Source of the DNA: Streptomyces sp. Edi4
GTDB lineage: Bacteria > Actinomycetota > Actinomycetes > Streptomycetales > Streptomycetaceae
Direction of reading: 5' to 3'
Assembly: GCF_040253615.1 (NCBI RefSeq)
Contig: NZ_JBEJGY010000004.1
Span: 6,882,001 to 6,946,000, forward strand
Length of the DNA: 64,000 bases
Shown: one piece after another, positions 10,343 through 17,902 of the stretch
Position numbering within the stretch: the stretch's first letter is position 1
Layout: each line of letters opens with the position of its first letter
Notes under the pieces: generated by a model
What the model was told of the DNA's origin: nothing
Database searches by the model: none
Seen by the model: only the letters and a program-made list of their open reading frames with translations
Translations under genes and position numbers: made by a program

Positions 10343-11767
10343 TCAGGGAGTCCTCTGCGGCCGCCGGGCTAGGGGCAGTTCACGCTCCGTCAGAGGCGGT
10401 GACGTGAGCTTGGGGAGTACGGGCCCGCGTAGCACCGCCAGCACGATCTCGGGCCGCACGAGCGCCGTGAGCGGCGCTGAGAGCGTGATCACGTCGAAGA
10501 ACGCCTTGGTGACGAGTGGCCGTCCGGTCGCGGTGAGCAGGAGTCTGTCCACGTAGTGGCGCAGCACCTTGGCCGCGAGTCCGGGCTGCTTGCCCTTCGC
10601 CCCCGGGTAGAGGATGTCCTGACCGGTGGCCAGTTCCCAGGCCACCGTCACCGGGCGCGCGGCCGCGCGCTGCACCCGGCGCGCGAGCCCGGGGCCGGCG
10701 ATCCCGTGGGCGGCCACGTGGTCGCGCAGTGCGACGGCGCCCTGAGCGGCGACGGTGAGGCCGTGCCCGTAGACCGGGTTGTAGGTGGCGACGGCGTCAC
10801 CCAGCGCGACGAACCCCTCGGGCCAGGGCCGCACTTCCTCGAAGAAGATCCGCCGGTTGACGGTGCTGCGGGTCACGGCGACGTCGGAGAGCGCTTTCAT
10901 CCCCGCGATGAGCTCGCCGACGACGGGGTGGCGCACCGAGCGGGCGAACGTCTCGAACTCCTCCGGGTCACCGCTCGGCTCGCCGCCCCGGGTGCCTGAG
11001 AGCGTGACCAGCCAGCGTCCGCCCTCGATGGGCACGATCGTCGTGGTGCGGCCGGGCACCGGTTCCCGGGCGTCCGACTGCACATTGACCAGGGGGTATT
11101 CCTCGCTCCCTGCGGGTGCTTCGAAGAGACGGCTCGCGTACACGAGTCCGGAGTCGACCTTCTCCTCGCGGGGCGTGGGCACCCCGAGCGCCCGCAGCCA
11201 CAGGGGTGCCCGCGAGCCCCGACCCGAGGCGTCGACCACCAAGTCCGCCTCCAGGACGCGCTCTTCACCCTTGGGGCTCCGTACGCGGACACCGGTGACG
11301 CGGGAGGAATCCCCCTCGAGGCCGAGGAGTTCGGTGCCTTCCAGGACCGTGACGTCCGGTCTGGACGCCACCTGGTCGCGGACCACCCAGTCCAGCAGGT
11401 CACGACTACAGGCGATCATGAACTGCATCTCGGGCCAGCGGCGCAGCCAGCCCTGTGACTGCATCGACACGAGGCCCGTGGGCAACGGGATGCGCCGCGC
11501 CCCGGCCTTCAGCCAGCGGTCGATGAGGCCCGGGAGAAGGATCTCCATCGCCCGCGCGCCGCCGGACCACACCACGTGGACGTGGCGGGCCTGCGGCAGG
11601 CCCTTGCGCGGCTCGGGGCCGGTCGGCAGCACGTCGCGCTCCACGACGGTGACGAGGTCGACGTGCTCGACCAGCGCCGCGGTGGCCAGCATGCCGGCCA
11701 TGCCGCCGCCGATGACGACGGCTCTACGGGGGCCCGTACCCCGGCGCGGGCTTTCGGGTTCGCTCAT
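10343..11767 (-). CDS. FAD-dependent mono-oxygenase / oxidoreductase
   Basis: A 474-residue flavoprotein of the aromatic-hydroxylase-like (UbiH/geranylgeranyl-reductase-like) superfamily. It has an N-terminal dinucleotide-binding motif VVIGGGMAGMLATAALVEHV (about residues 17-36), an FAD-contact segment with DASGRGSRAPLWL in the middle, and the second FAD motif ALGDAVATYNPVYGHGL (about residues 326-342). The substrate is unknown; similar proteins act in secondary metabolism. It is the last gene of a minus-strand group (XRE regulator, HExxH protein, membrane protein, then this gene) with 4-14 bp gaps among the last three, so it is probably part of that operon. A palindrome variant (10886-10899) is read as MKALSDV. 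Start ATG 11765-11767. Confidence 0.85.
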   Translation of the reverse strand: MSEPESPRRGTGPRRAVVIGGGMAGMLATAALVEHVDLVTVVERDVLPTGPEPRKGLPQARHVHVVWSGGARAMEILLPGLIDRWLKAGARRIPLPTGLVSMQSQGWLRRWPEMQFMIACSRDLLDWVVRDQVASRPDVTVLEGTELLGLEGDSSRVTGVRVRSPKGEERVLEADLVVDASGRGSRAPLWLRALGVPTPREEKVDSGLVYASRLFEAPAGSEEYPLVNVQSDAREPVPGRTTTIVPIEGGRWLVTLSGTRGGEPSGDPEEFETFARSVRHPVVGELIAGMKALSDVAVTRSTVNRRIFFEEVRPWPEGFVALGDAVATYNPVYGHGLTVAAQGAVALRDHVAAHGIAGPGLARRVQRAAARPVTVAWELATGQDILYPGAKGKQPGLAAKVLRHYVDRLLLTATGRPLVTKAFFDVITLSAPLTALVRPEIVLAVLRGPVLPKLTSPPLTERELPLARRPQRTP

Positions 11768-11780
11768 GGAAATCGCTCTC

Positions 11781-12953
11781 TTACCTGGTTTCCGCGCGCT
11801 CTCGGGCGGCGGCGACGACGGGTGACTGACGCAGTACTACGGACATCCGCACCAGATCGCGCGGTCCCTCGGGCAGCGGCGAGCCGGCTGCCTCGGCGGA
11901 ATTGATGACCTTTCCCAGCGGGTCGGCGGCGCGGGCCCGTACGGCGGCCGTCACCATCGCGGCGTCGGCCTCGGCGTGCGCGAGGACCGGTTCGGAGCCC
12001 GCCGCGAGAGCGCTCTCATACGCTTTCGCCCGCACCTCGGCGTCAAAGTAGGGGAAGAGCCCCAGCATGCCGTCGTGGATGTCGGACTCGCGCTGGGTCA
12101 CGCGCAGTTCGGCGGACGACCACCAGGAGATACGGACCGAACGGCCCTGGGAGGGCGCCCCCGCGCGCAGTTCGCGCCAGAGCGGCCCCAGCTGGCGGTA
12201 GGTGGTCCAGGTGCTCCAGCTGTCCGCGAACCGCTGGCACACCAGCGGCAGGCAGAAACCGACGGCACTGATCTGAGCCCCCCAGGAGGCCAGCGTGGGC
12301 GCCACGTCCGAACTCAGGTAGTCCAGATCGTGGCCGCCCCACCGCGCGAACACGGCGCTGAACTTGGTGATCAGATAAGCCAGGTTGAACAGATAGCCGA
12401 GCACGATGATCAAAAGCCCGGTCCGCAGCCAGCCGTGCACCTGGAGCGCCCAGCGCCAGCACATCACGTTCATCGACACGCCCGCGACGGTCAGGGCCAC
12501 GAGGTAGAGCACGATCATCTCGCGGATGAAGGGCGTGTTGGCGTAGTACGTGTCCAGGTCGCGCAGCCGCTCGACGGGCGTGTCGCCGAGCAGGAACAGC
12601 GTGACGATCACGACGACCTCGACGCTGTACGCCGCGATCCACCGGCGGGAGATCCGCCGGGTCTGCTCGGCGGGGCCGCCACGCCAGTTGACGATGAGGA
12701 CGAGACACGAGGCGCTGAAAGCGCTCAGAAGGGAGTAGACCAGGGGCGCGGAGAAGTTGCGGACGCCGGTGAGGCGGTTGACGTCCGCGATGGTCGACGG
12801 CGCCGCGAAGAAGAAGACGAGTCCGGCCAGGGCGAGCAGCGCGCACACCGCGCGCAGCAGCGGATCACGCCAGGCCCGAACCAGCGAGGGCACCTTGAAG
12901 GCGAGGGCCGTCCCCATCGCGGCGGCCGGTACGTAGTAATCCTGGCTCTGCAC
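11781..12953 (-). CDS. MAB_1171c-like putative membrane transporter
   Basis: A 390-residue integral membrane protein. Roughly seven hydrophobic segments occupy residues 5-240 (for example LLALAGLVFFFAAPSTIADV, VVVIVTLFLLGDTP, MIVLYLVALTVAGVSMNVM and LLIIVLGYLFNLAYLITKF), followed by a cytosolic region of about 150 residues. I recognise the layout as the actinobacterial family annotated MAB_1171c. Its function is unproven; genes of this family usually sit, as here, directly after a small HExxH toxin-like protein and an XRE regulator. It starts 3 bp after the HExxH gene and lies 13 bp before the FAD mono-oxygenase. An exact core palindrome (12005-12018) falls in the cytosolic tail and is read as YESALA. 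Confidence 0.7.
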   Translation of the reverse strand: MQSQDYYVPAAAMGTALAFKVPSLVRAWRDPLLRAVCALLALAGLVFFFAAPSTIADVNRLTGVRNFSAPLVYSLLSAFSASCLVLIVNWRGGPAEQTRRISRRWIAAYSVEVVVIVTLFLLGDTPVERLRDLDTYYANTPFIREMIVLYLVALTVAGVSMNVMCWRWALQVHGWLRTGLLIIVLGYLFNLAYLITKFSAVFARWGGHDLDYLSSDVAPTLASWGAQISAVGFCLPLVCQRFADSWSTWTTYRQLGPLWRELRAGAPSQGRSVRISWWSSAELRVTQRESDIHDGMLGLFPYFDAEVRAKAYESALAAGSEPVLAHAEADAAMVTAAVRARAADPLGKVINSAEAAGSPLPEGPRDLVRMSVVLRQSPVVAAARERAETR

Positions 12954-12956
12954 GCC

Positions 12957-13538
12957 TCAGCCCTGCGGACCGCGGTACCCGAGCGAGGCCTCGATGCGTC
13001 CTGCGAGCATGTCGCGGCGCACCGGGCCGCGCGAGCCCGTCCCGGTCAGCCAGGGCCGGCACTTGCTGCCCAGGAGCAGTCCGAAGCTCTCGGCGTCCGT
13101 CTCCTCGGACAGATGAGAGCGCGTTCTCGCGGCCACCTTGCGCACGGCGGCGCCCAGGTCGCCGTGTGTGGAGAACAGCCGTGCCGCCACAGTGGCGCCG
13201 TCGACATGGTGGCTGCCGTGTCCGGCGTCCATGTGCCACAACTCATGTCCCAGGATGACCAGTTGATGGTCCGGAGCGGTGCGCTCCTCCACCACCACCA
13301 GGTCGCGATCCGCCATGTCGAGCCAGAGGCCGCTGGCCGTTCCGGGTGGGAAGGCCGCCATGCGGAACTCCACGGGGCGGCCCCGGCGCCGGCTCATGCC
13401 CTCGCACAGGGCCGCGTACAGGGCGGTGGGCTCCGCCGGGGCGGGGATCGTGATGCCCGCGACCAGCTCGCCGCACAGCCGGCGCATCTCCTTGCCTATG
13501 CCCACCGTTCTCCCCGCAAGCCGTTCATCGAGCAGCAT
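12957..13538 (-). CDS. ImmA/IrrE-like HExxH protein (toxin-antitoxin-type)
   Basis: 193 residues. The segment LVILGHELWHMDAGHG (about residues 92-107) has an HExxH zinc-protease motif in a small cytosolic protein, as in ImmA/IrrE-family peptidases and the proteins labelled toxin component in Streptomyces. In characterised cases such proteases cut a partner XRE repressor; the XRE gene 176 bp upstream, same strand, is the natural candidate. The operon continues with a membrane protein and an FAD enzyme, so this may be a regulated metabolic or defence island rather than a simple toxin-antitoxin pair. Start uncertain: ATG 13538, or the internal ATG of MRRLCGELV. An indel variant of the dispersed palindrome lies at about 13113. 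Confidence 0.7.
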   Translation of the reverse strand: MLLDERLAGRTVGIGKEMRRLCGELVAGITIPAPAEPTALYAALCEGMSRRRGRPVEFRMAAFPPGTASGLWLDMADRDLVVVEERTAPDHQLVILGHELWHMDAGHGSHHVDGATVAARLFSTHGDLGAAVRKVAARTRSHLSEETDAESFGLLLGSKCRPWLTGTGSRGPVRRDMLAGRIEASLGYRGPQG

Positions 13539-13714
13539 TCGTCGAGCAACCCGTCACGGTTCAGCACTCTGCCGAGCCGTGCGCGATTGATCCAGTCGAC
13601 ATTGAGCCCAAGTTCGTTGAACTCGCCATCACTCCAAGGCCGGAAACCAACGGCGGTCGGCGTTCGGGCAGGCTGATGCGCTCCGGAGAGCGTGTTCGCC
13701 GCGTGGCCGGGCCA

Positions 13715-14413
13715 TCAGGTCTCCGACTGCTTCACACTCTCCAAGAGCATGTCCAGCCACTCGGTCACCTTGTCGCGGTGTTTGTCGGTGGGGAGTTGGG
13801 CGGCCCGCCAGGCGATGCCACGGACGCCGTGGTCCTGCAACAGACGCTCCAGCGCGTCACCGCCGGGTGCGCCGTCCGCCTCTTGACGCTCGCGGCCCGC
13901 GAGTCGCTGGAGCAATTCCTGTTCGGTGCGCAGCAGGGCGCCGCCGAGCGCGTCGGTGTCGTCGGCCGTCAAGAACCCCGCGTGGACGCCGAAGAAGCGC
14001 TGGATCGCGTCGCAGTGCTCCATGGTCGGCCGCCGGTCGCCATTGATCAGCGCACCCGCCTGCTGGCGCGACATGCCGGCACCGTCAGCGATCTCCTGTT
14101 GCGTGTGCGGGCGGCCGTTGGGCTTGCGGCGGGTGCTGCGCAGCAGACCGAACCGCTGCAAGAAGCGTGCCTGCAGGTCGGGTTCACCGGCGGGCCGGCC
14201 TTCGAGCAGCAGGCTGACCACGTCGGCCGGGACGCCCGAGGCCTCGGAGAGCCGGTGGACGTCGAACACGTCCGCATGATTCATGCCGAGCTTTCCGGCG
14301 AGCTCGGCCACACGGGCGACGACGGCCGCGAGGGGGCCCGTGGCCGCCGGTCCCGGAACCAAGAAGCCGTCCGTCACCAGTAGTTCTCCTAGATCATGAG
14401 AGTCGGCGGACAC
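13715..14413 (-). CDS. XRE-family transcriptional regulator
   Basis: About 232 residues from the GTG at 14411-14413 (VSADSHDLGELL); a longer frame to 14470 has a cysteine-rich start that looks non-coding. A helix-turn-helix is present in the middle: PHTQQEIADGAGMSRQQAGAL (roughly residues 126-146), with NGDRRPTMEHC after it. The N-terminal part (about 100 residues) and the C-terminal helical tail are not recognised. It heads the minus-strand cluster with the HExxH protein. The divergent gap to the MmyB-type protein holds two related inverted repeats that are good operator candidates. Confidence 0.75.
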   Translation of the reverse strand: MSADSHDLGELLVTDGFLVPGPAATGPLAAVVARVAELAGKLGMNHADVFDVHRLSEASGVPADVVSLLLEGRPAGEPDLQARFLQRFGLLRSTRRKPNGRPHTQQEIADGAGMSRQQAGALINGDRRPTMEHCDAIQRFFGVHAGFLTADDTDALGGALLRTEQELLQRLAGRERQEADGAPGGDALERLLQDHGVRGIAWRAAQLPTDKHRDKVTEWLDMLLESVKQSET

Positions 14414-14465
14414 AACAGTGGATGCTCCGGAGGCTAGCGGTTCCCGGCAACAACAACCAGAACTT

Positions 14466-14532
14466 GCCACAGTTGTGGCGCAATCAAAGCTTCGGGGGGC
14501 CGGAATGCCACGATGCTTGACATCATTGTGGC
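14466..14532. promoter_or_regulatory. paired inverted repeats, candidate operator of the XRE regulator
   Basis: Two related dyads lie in the divergent gap: GCCACA-GT-TGTGGC (14466-14479, perfect arms) and GCCACGATG-N8-CATTGTGGC (14507-14532, one mismatch). The shared GCCAC/GTGGC half-sites suggest one regulator, most simply the divergent XRE protein. The second dyad overlaps the -35 of the rightward promoter. Confidence 0.55.
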
Positions 14533-14546
14533 GGCGGTATCAGGAT
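14517..14546 (+). promoter_or_regulatory. predicted vegetative promoter for the 14640 gene
   Basis: TTGACA at 14517-14522 and CAGGAT at 14541-14546 with an 18-bp spacer, about 95 bp upstream of the start codon. It overlaps the second inverted repeat, so a protein bound there would block it. Confidence 0.45.
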
Positions 14547-14639
14547 CGCCACGCGGTGTGAAGATCGCCCTCCGAGCCCCGGGCGGGCCCGAAGGCCGGC
14601 CGCCGCACTCGCGGGCCAGCAAGAGGAGTCGCGTACTCG

Positions 14640-15407
14640 ATGGCGGAAGAATCGGTGGCGAAGGATTCGGTGACGAAAATTCCGGCAGCGCACGTCCCCA
14701 CGGCGGAGTGCCCGTTCGCCCTGGTCCAGGAGCGTCCCGGACAGCAGACGGCAGCGAGGGAGCACGCAGCCGAGAAGACGACAGCCGAAAGGCACGACAC
14801 CTCGGAGCTTGAGGGAAACCCCGAGCTCAGGGCCTATGTCCATGACTACTTCACGATGACGGACGCCCTGCCCTTCCCGTCCGTGGTCCTCGACTCGGGC
14901 TGGGGCGTGGCCCATTCCAACGCGGCCTACGACGCCCTCTTCGATGGCGTCGGACCGCACCCCACGGCGATGCCCGGCCACAACTTCCTGCGTTTCGTCC
15001 TGTTCCACCCGGAGGCCGCCAGCGTGCTGGCCGAGCACGAGACGGCCTGGTGCCTCCCCCTGCTGGCCCAGTTCGCCGAGGCGTTCGCTGACGATGAGAG
15101 CGCTCCCTGGCTCAGGGACATCCGGCGCGACATCGCCGACGACCCGATCATGGACGCCGCCTTCCGGCTCGGCCTTCCGCACTGGGTCAAGGCGGTCGGT
15201 GACGCCGCCGTGCACCACGACGGCGCGGTACGGCAGGTGTGCCACCCGGACCCGGGGCGCGGCCGCACCAGCTGCCGCCTTTTCATCGAATCGCCGCGTA
15301 CGCTGCGGGAGTTCGGGCTCCGCCGCCTGACGATGGTCCTGCGTGAGTCGGAGCCGGCCGTGGCTCGGCGCGGGCGCGGACATCTCAGCGTGGTGTCCAG
15401 CCGTTAG
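14640..15407 (+). CDS. MmyB-type ligand-binding domain protein lacking a helix-turn-helix
   Basis: 255 residues. Residues about 60-245 resemble the ligand-binding domain found C-terminal to the HTH in MmyB-like actinobacterial regulators: FPSVVLDSGWGVAHSNAAYDALF, then PGHNFLRFVLFHPEA, then FIESPRTLREFGLRRLTMVL. The first 55 residues are polar and alanine-rich with no helix-turn-helix, so this would sense a ligand without binding DNA itself. It may act by interacting with a partner, possibly the divergent XRE protein. It starts at ATG 14640 with AGAGGAG about 10 bp upstream. A palindrome variant (15095-15108) is read as DESAPW. The next gene is 146 bp downstream. Confidence 0.6.
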   Translation: MAEESVAKDSVTKIPAAHVPTAECPFALVQERPGQQTAAREHAAEKTTAERHDTSELEGNPELRAYVHDYFTMTDALPFPSVVLDSGWGVAHSNAAYDALFDGVGPHPTAMPGHNFLRFVLFHPEAASVLAEHETAWCLPLLAQFAEAFADDESAPWLRDIRRDIADDPIMDAAFRLGLPHWVKAVGDAAVHHDGAVRQVCHPDPGRGRTSCRLFIESPRTLREFGLRRLTMVLRESEPAVARRGRGHLSVVSSR

Positions 15408-15553
15408 GGCGCGCGCCGAGCCGTCGAGTGCTCGCTTGCGAGCCCCGCGCGCCGAAGGGTTTCGGCCAAACGTTGGGGAACTCGGTCGCCCCGAAAGGAT
15501 GTTGCTAGCGTGGCGGCGGCAAGCGGGGGCGACGGGCGAATCGGGGGCGGAAC

Positions 15554-17692
15554 ATGCTGGACCTCTCGTCGGCGGAGGCCGTGGCCGCCGTACTGGGCGC
15601 GGTCGGCGCGGGGCTGGCCAACGAGGCGGGCAAGGCGGCCTGGGAGAGCGCGGGCGGTCTGGTCCGGCGCATCGTGGGCCATGAGGTCCGCGCTCCACGG
15701 GATCGCGACGAACTGAGCGGCGTGGCCCAACTGGTGCACGACGCCGTACGCCAGGACCCCGGCCTCGCCACGGCCTGGACCGCCTTCGCCCGCAGCGCCC
15801 CGCGCCCGGGCGACGCCGACCTACGGCCCGTGCTGCGCGCCTCCACCCGGTTCTTCACCGACCGTGAGAGCGAGCGCAAGGCGCTGAGCCGGGAGGCCTC
15901 CCGCCGACCGGACGGCCGCCCACGGGTGGCGGTGCTGCACGGTCCGCAGGGCATCGGAACGAGCGCGCTGGCCCTGCATTGGGGCTGCGCCGAACTGCGC
16001 CGCTTCCCCGACGGACAGCTGTACGCCGACCTGCGCGGCGCGGGACCCGCGGCGGGAGCGGACCCATCGGCCGTACTTGGTTCGCTGCTCGGGCAGTTGG
16101 GCGTCCCGGCGGCCGAAGTCCCGCCCACCCGCGAGGACCGTGAAGCACTGCTGCGTGCCTGCACCACGGATCGCCGGCTGCTGATCGTTCTCGACCACGC
16201 ACGGTCCGCGGCGCAGATCCTTCCCGTACTCACCTCCGCGCCCGGCGTGTTCGTCATCGTGACCGCCCGCCACCCGCTGCCCGGTCTCGACGCGGTGGGG
16301 ATCCCGCTGAGAGCGCTCTCGGACAAGGACGCCCGGCGACTGCTGGCCGTGGTCACCAAGGCGGGGAACGTGACCCTGGACCGGGCGACGCTGCCCGCCG
16401 TGCTGGAACGCTGCGCCGGCTCACCGTTCGCGCTGCGTGCCGCGGCGGCCCGCCTCACGGCCCGGCACTGGCAGCAGGACGGGCAGCCGAGCGGCGACGC
16501 CGCCCGCACCGCGGTCGCCGACGGGATCCGTGCCCTGCGGCCCGACGCGGCACGCGCCTTGCGACTGCTCGCCCAGCGCGACTGGCCCGCCATCGACGCC
16601 CCGCTGACCGGGGCGGTGCTCGGCATTGAGGAGACGGCCGCCGGACGCGTCCTGGACGAGCTGGCCGCCGTCCGCCTGGTGGAGAGCGCGACCAACGGCA
16701 CGTACTGGATCAGACCCCTGGTCCGGGAGTACGCGGCGACGCAGGGACTCAGCGAGGAGGGCCCCGCAGCGGTCGAGGAGGCCGTCCGCGGGGCGGTGCG
16801 GTGGTGTGTCTCCTTCGCCGAACCGGCGAGCAAGGCGGCCCTACGGCAAGGATGGCGGCTCGGAGAACCGCAGCAGCCTGCACCGGCCGGGGCACGGTAC
16901 ACCGATGCCGGCGAGGCGCTGACCGCTCTGCGCGACACACTCGGCACTCTCCTCCAAGCCATCGCCGCGGCTGAGGAGTTGGGCGACGCGGATGCGGTCT
17001 TCCGCCTGAACCAGGCTCTGTGGCCGCTTCAGCTGAAGATGGGCTGCCACGACCAACTGCTCCCGGCCCTCGACGCGGGCGTCCGGGTCACACGCTCTTG
17101 GGCACCCGACTCCAGGGAGGCCGCGCGCATGCAGACCCTGCTCGGCCTGAACCTCACCGAGTTGCGCCGGTGGCCCGAGGCTGAGAGCGCTTTCACCGAG
17201 GCCGCCCGCATCGAGGAGGCGGCCGGCCATAGCCGGGGCCACGCCACGGCCGTCGAATCGCTGGGGCTGCTGCGGCTGCGTGAGTGGCGTTTCCGTGAGG
17301 CGTACGACTGTTTCGAGGCGGCGGACCGCATCCTGGACGGTGTCCGCCCCGACGGCGAGGGCAGCCACGATCTGCCGCGTGCCCGGGCCCTTCTGCGGCG
17401 CCACCGCGGCCGTGCCCTGCGCGGTCTCGGTCAGTGGGCGCCGGCGCGGGAAGAGCTGGAGAGCGCTCTCAGTTTCTTCCGGGCCACACATGAGGCGTAC
17501 AACACCGCGCGTACGCTCACCGACCTCGCGGAGACCCTGGAGGCGAGCGGTCGGCCGACGGAGGCGTTGCCGCTGATCGAAGAGGCCACCGCGGCGCTGG
17601 CCAACGAGCAGGCCCACTACCCCCTGGTCCATTTGAGAGCGCTCCGCGAGCGGTGCCGGGAGCAGGCGGGGGAGGGATCCGACCGGGGGTGA
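15554..17692 (+). CDS. STAND/NB-ARC-like ATPase with TPR-like C-terminus
   Basis: 712 residues. The N-terminal about 100 residues are helical. A NACHT/NB-ARC-like region follows, with P-loop VLHGPQGIGTSALALHWG (GPQGIGTS at residues 130-137), Walker B LLIVLDHAR (about 209-217), a sensor-like FVIVTARHPLPG, a conserved CAGSPFALRAAAARL, and a winged-helix part. The C-terminal half has TPR-like helical repeats (for example EAESAFTEAARIEEAAGHSRGHATAVESLGLLRLREWRF). The layout fits signal-transducing STAND proteins. The key P-loop lysine is replaced (IGTS instead of GKT/S), so nucleotide hydrolysis is doubtful. Four palindrome copies lie inside the gene (16308, 17182, 17458, 17634) and a fifth overlaps the stop codon. 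The start ATG 15554 follows a GGGGGCGGAAC stretch. Confidence 0.75.
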   Translation: MLDLSSAEAVAAVLGAVGAGLANEAGKAAWESAGGLVRRIVGHEVRAPRDRDELSGVAQLVHDAVRQDPGLATAWTAFARSAPRPGDADLRPVLRASTRFFTDRESERKALSREASRRPDGRPRVAVLHGPQGIGTSALALHWGCAELRRFPDGQLYADLRGAGPAAGADPSAVLGSLLGQLGVPAAEVPPTREDREALLRACTTDRRLLIVLDHARSAAQILPVLTSAPGVFVIVTARHPLPGLDAVGIPLRALSDKDARRLLAVVTKAGNVTLDRATLPAVLERCAGSPFALRAAAARLTARHWQQDGQPSGDAARTAVADGIRALRPDAARALRLLAQRDWPAIDAPLTGAVLGIEETAAGRVLDELAAVRLVESATNGTYWIRPLVREYAATQGLSEEGPAAVEEAVRGAVRWCVSFAEPASKAALRQGWRLGEPQQPAPAGARYTDAGEALTALRDTLGTLLQAIAAAEELGDADAVFRLNQALWPLQLKMGCHDQLLPALDAGVRVTRSWAPDSREAARMQTLLGLNLTELRRWPEAESAFTEAARIEEAAGHSRGHATAVESLGLLRLREWRFREAYDCFEAADRILDGVRPDGEGSHDLPRARALLRRHRGRALRGLGQWAPAREELESALSFFRATHEAYNTARTLTDLAETLEASGRPTEALPLIEEATAALANEQAHYPLVHLRALRERCREQAGEGSDRG

Positions 17693-17703
17693 GAGCGCGT
17701 TCA
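17690..17703. repeat. variant palindrome overlapping a stop codon
   Basis: TGAGAGCGCGTTCA, two mismatches from the consensus. Its first three bases are the TGA stop codon (17690-17692) of the STAND-like gene. Confidence 0.7.
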
Positions 17704-17902
17704 GGAACGTTGGCCGGCGCGCTTCGTTTCCTTTCCGTCCGGTGTGGCCCGGTGCCGTCGGTGCTGTCCGGTGCCGCGGGTGCCGTCCGGTGCTGCTCGT
17801 CGCTTCCTGAGCCGATCCGTTACTTCCTGAGCCGATCCGTCACGTCCCGGGTTTGGTCCAGGCCCCGAGACCCCCGCCGTGTGGGCGCTCTCATGTCGTG
17901 CC

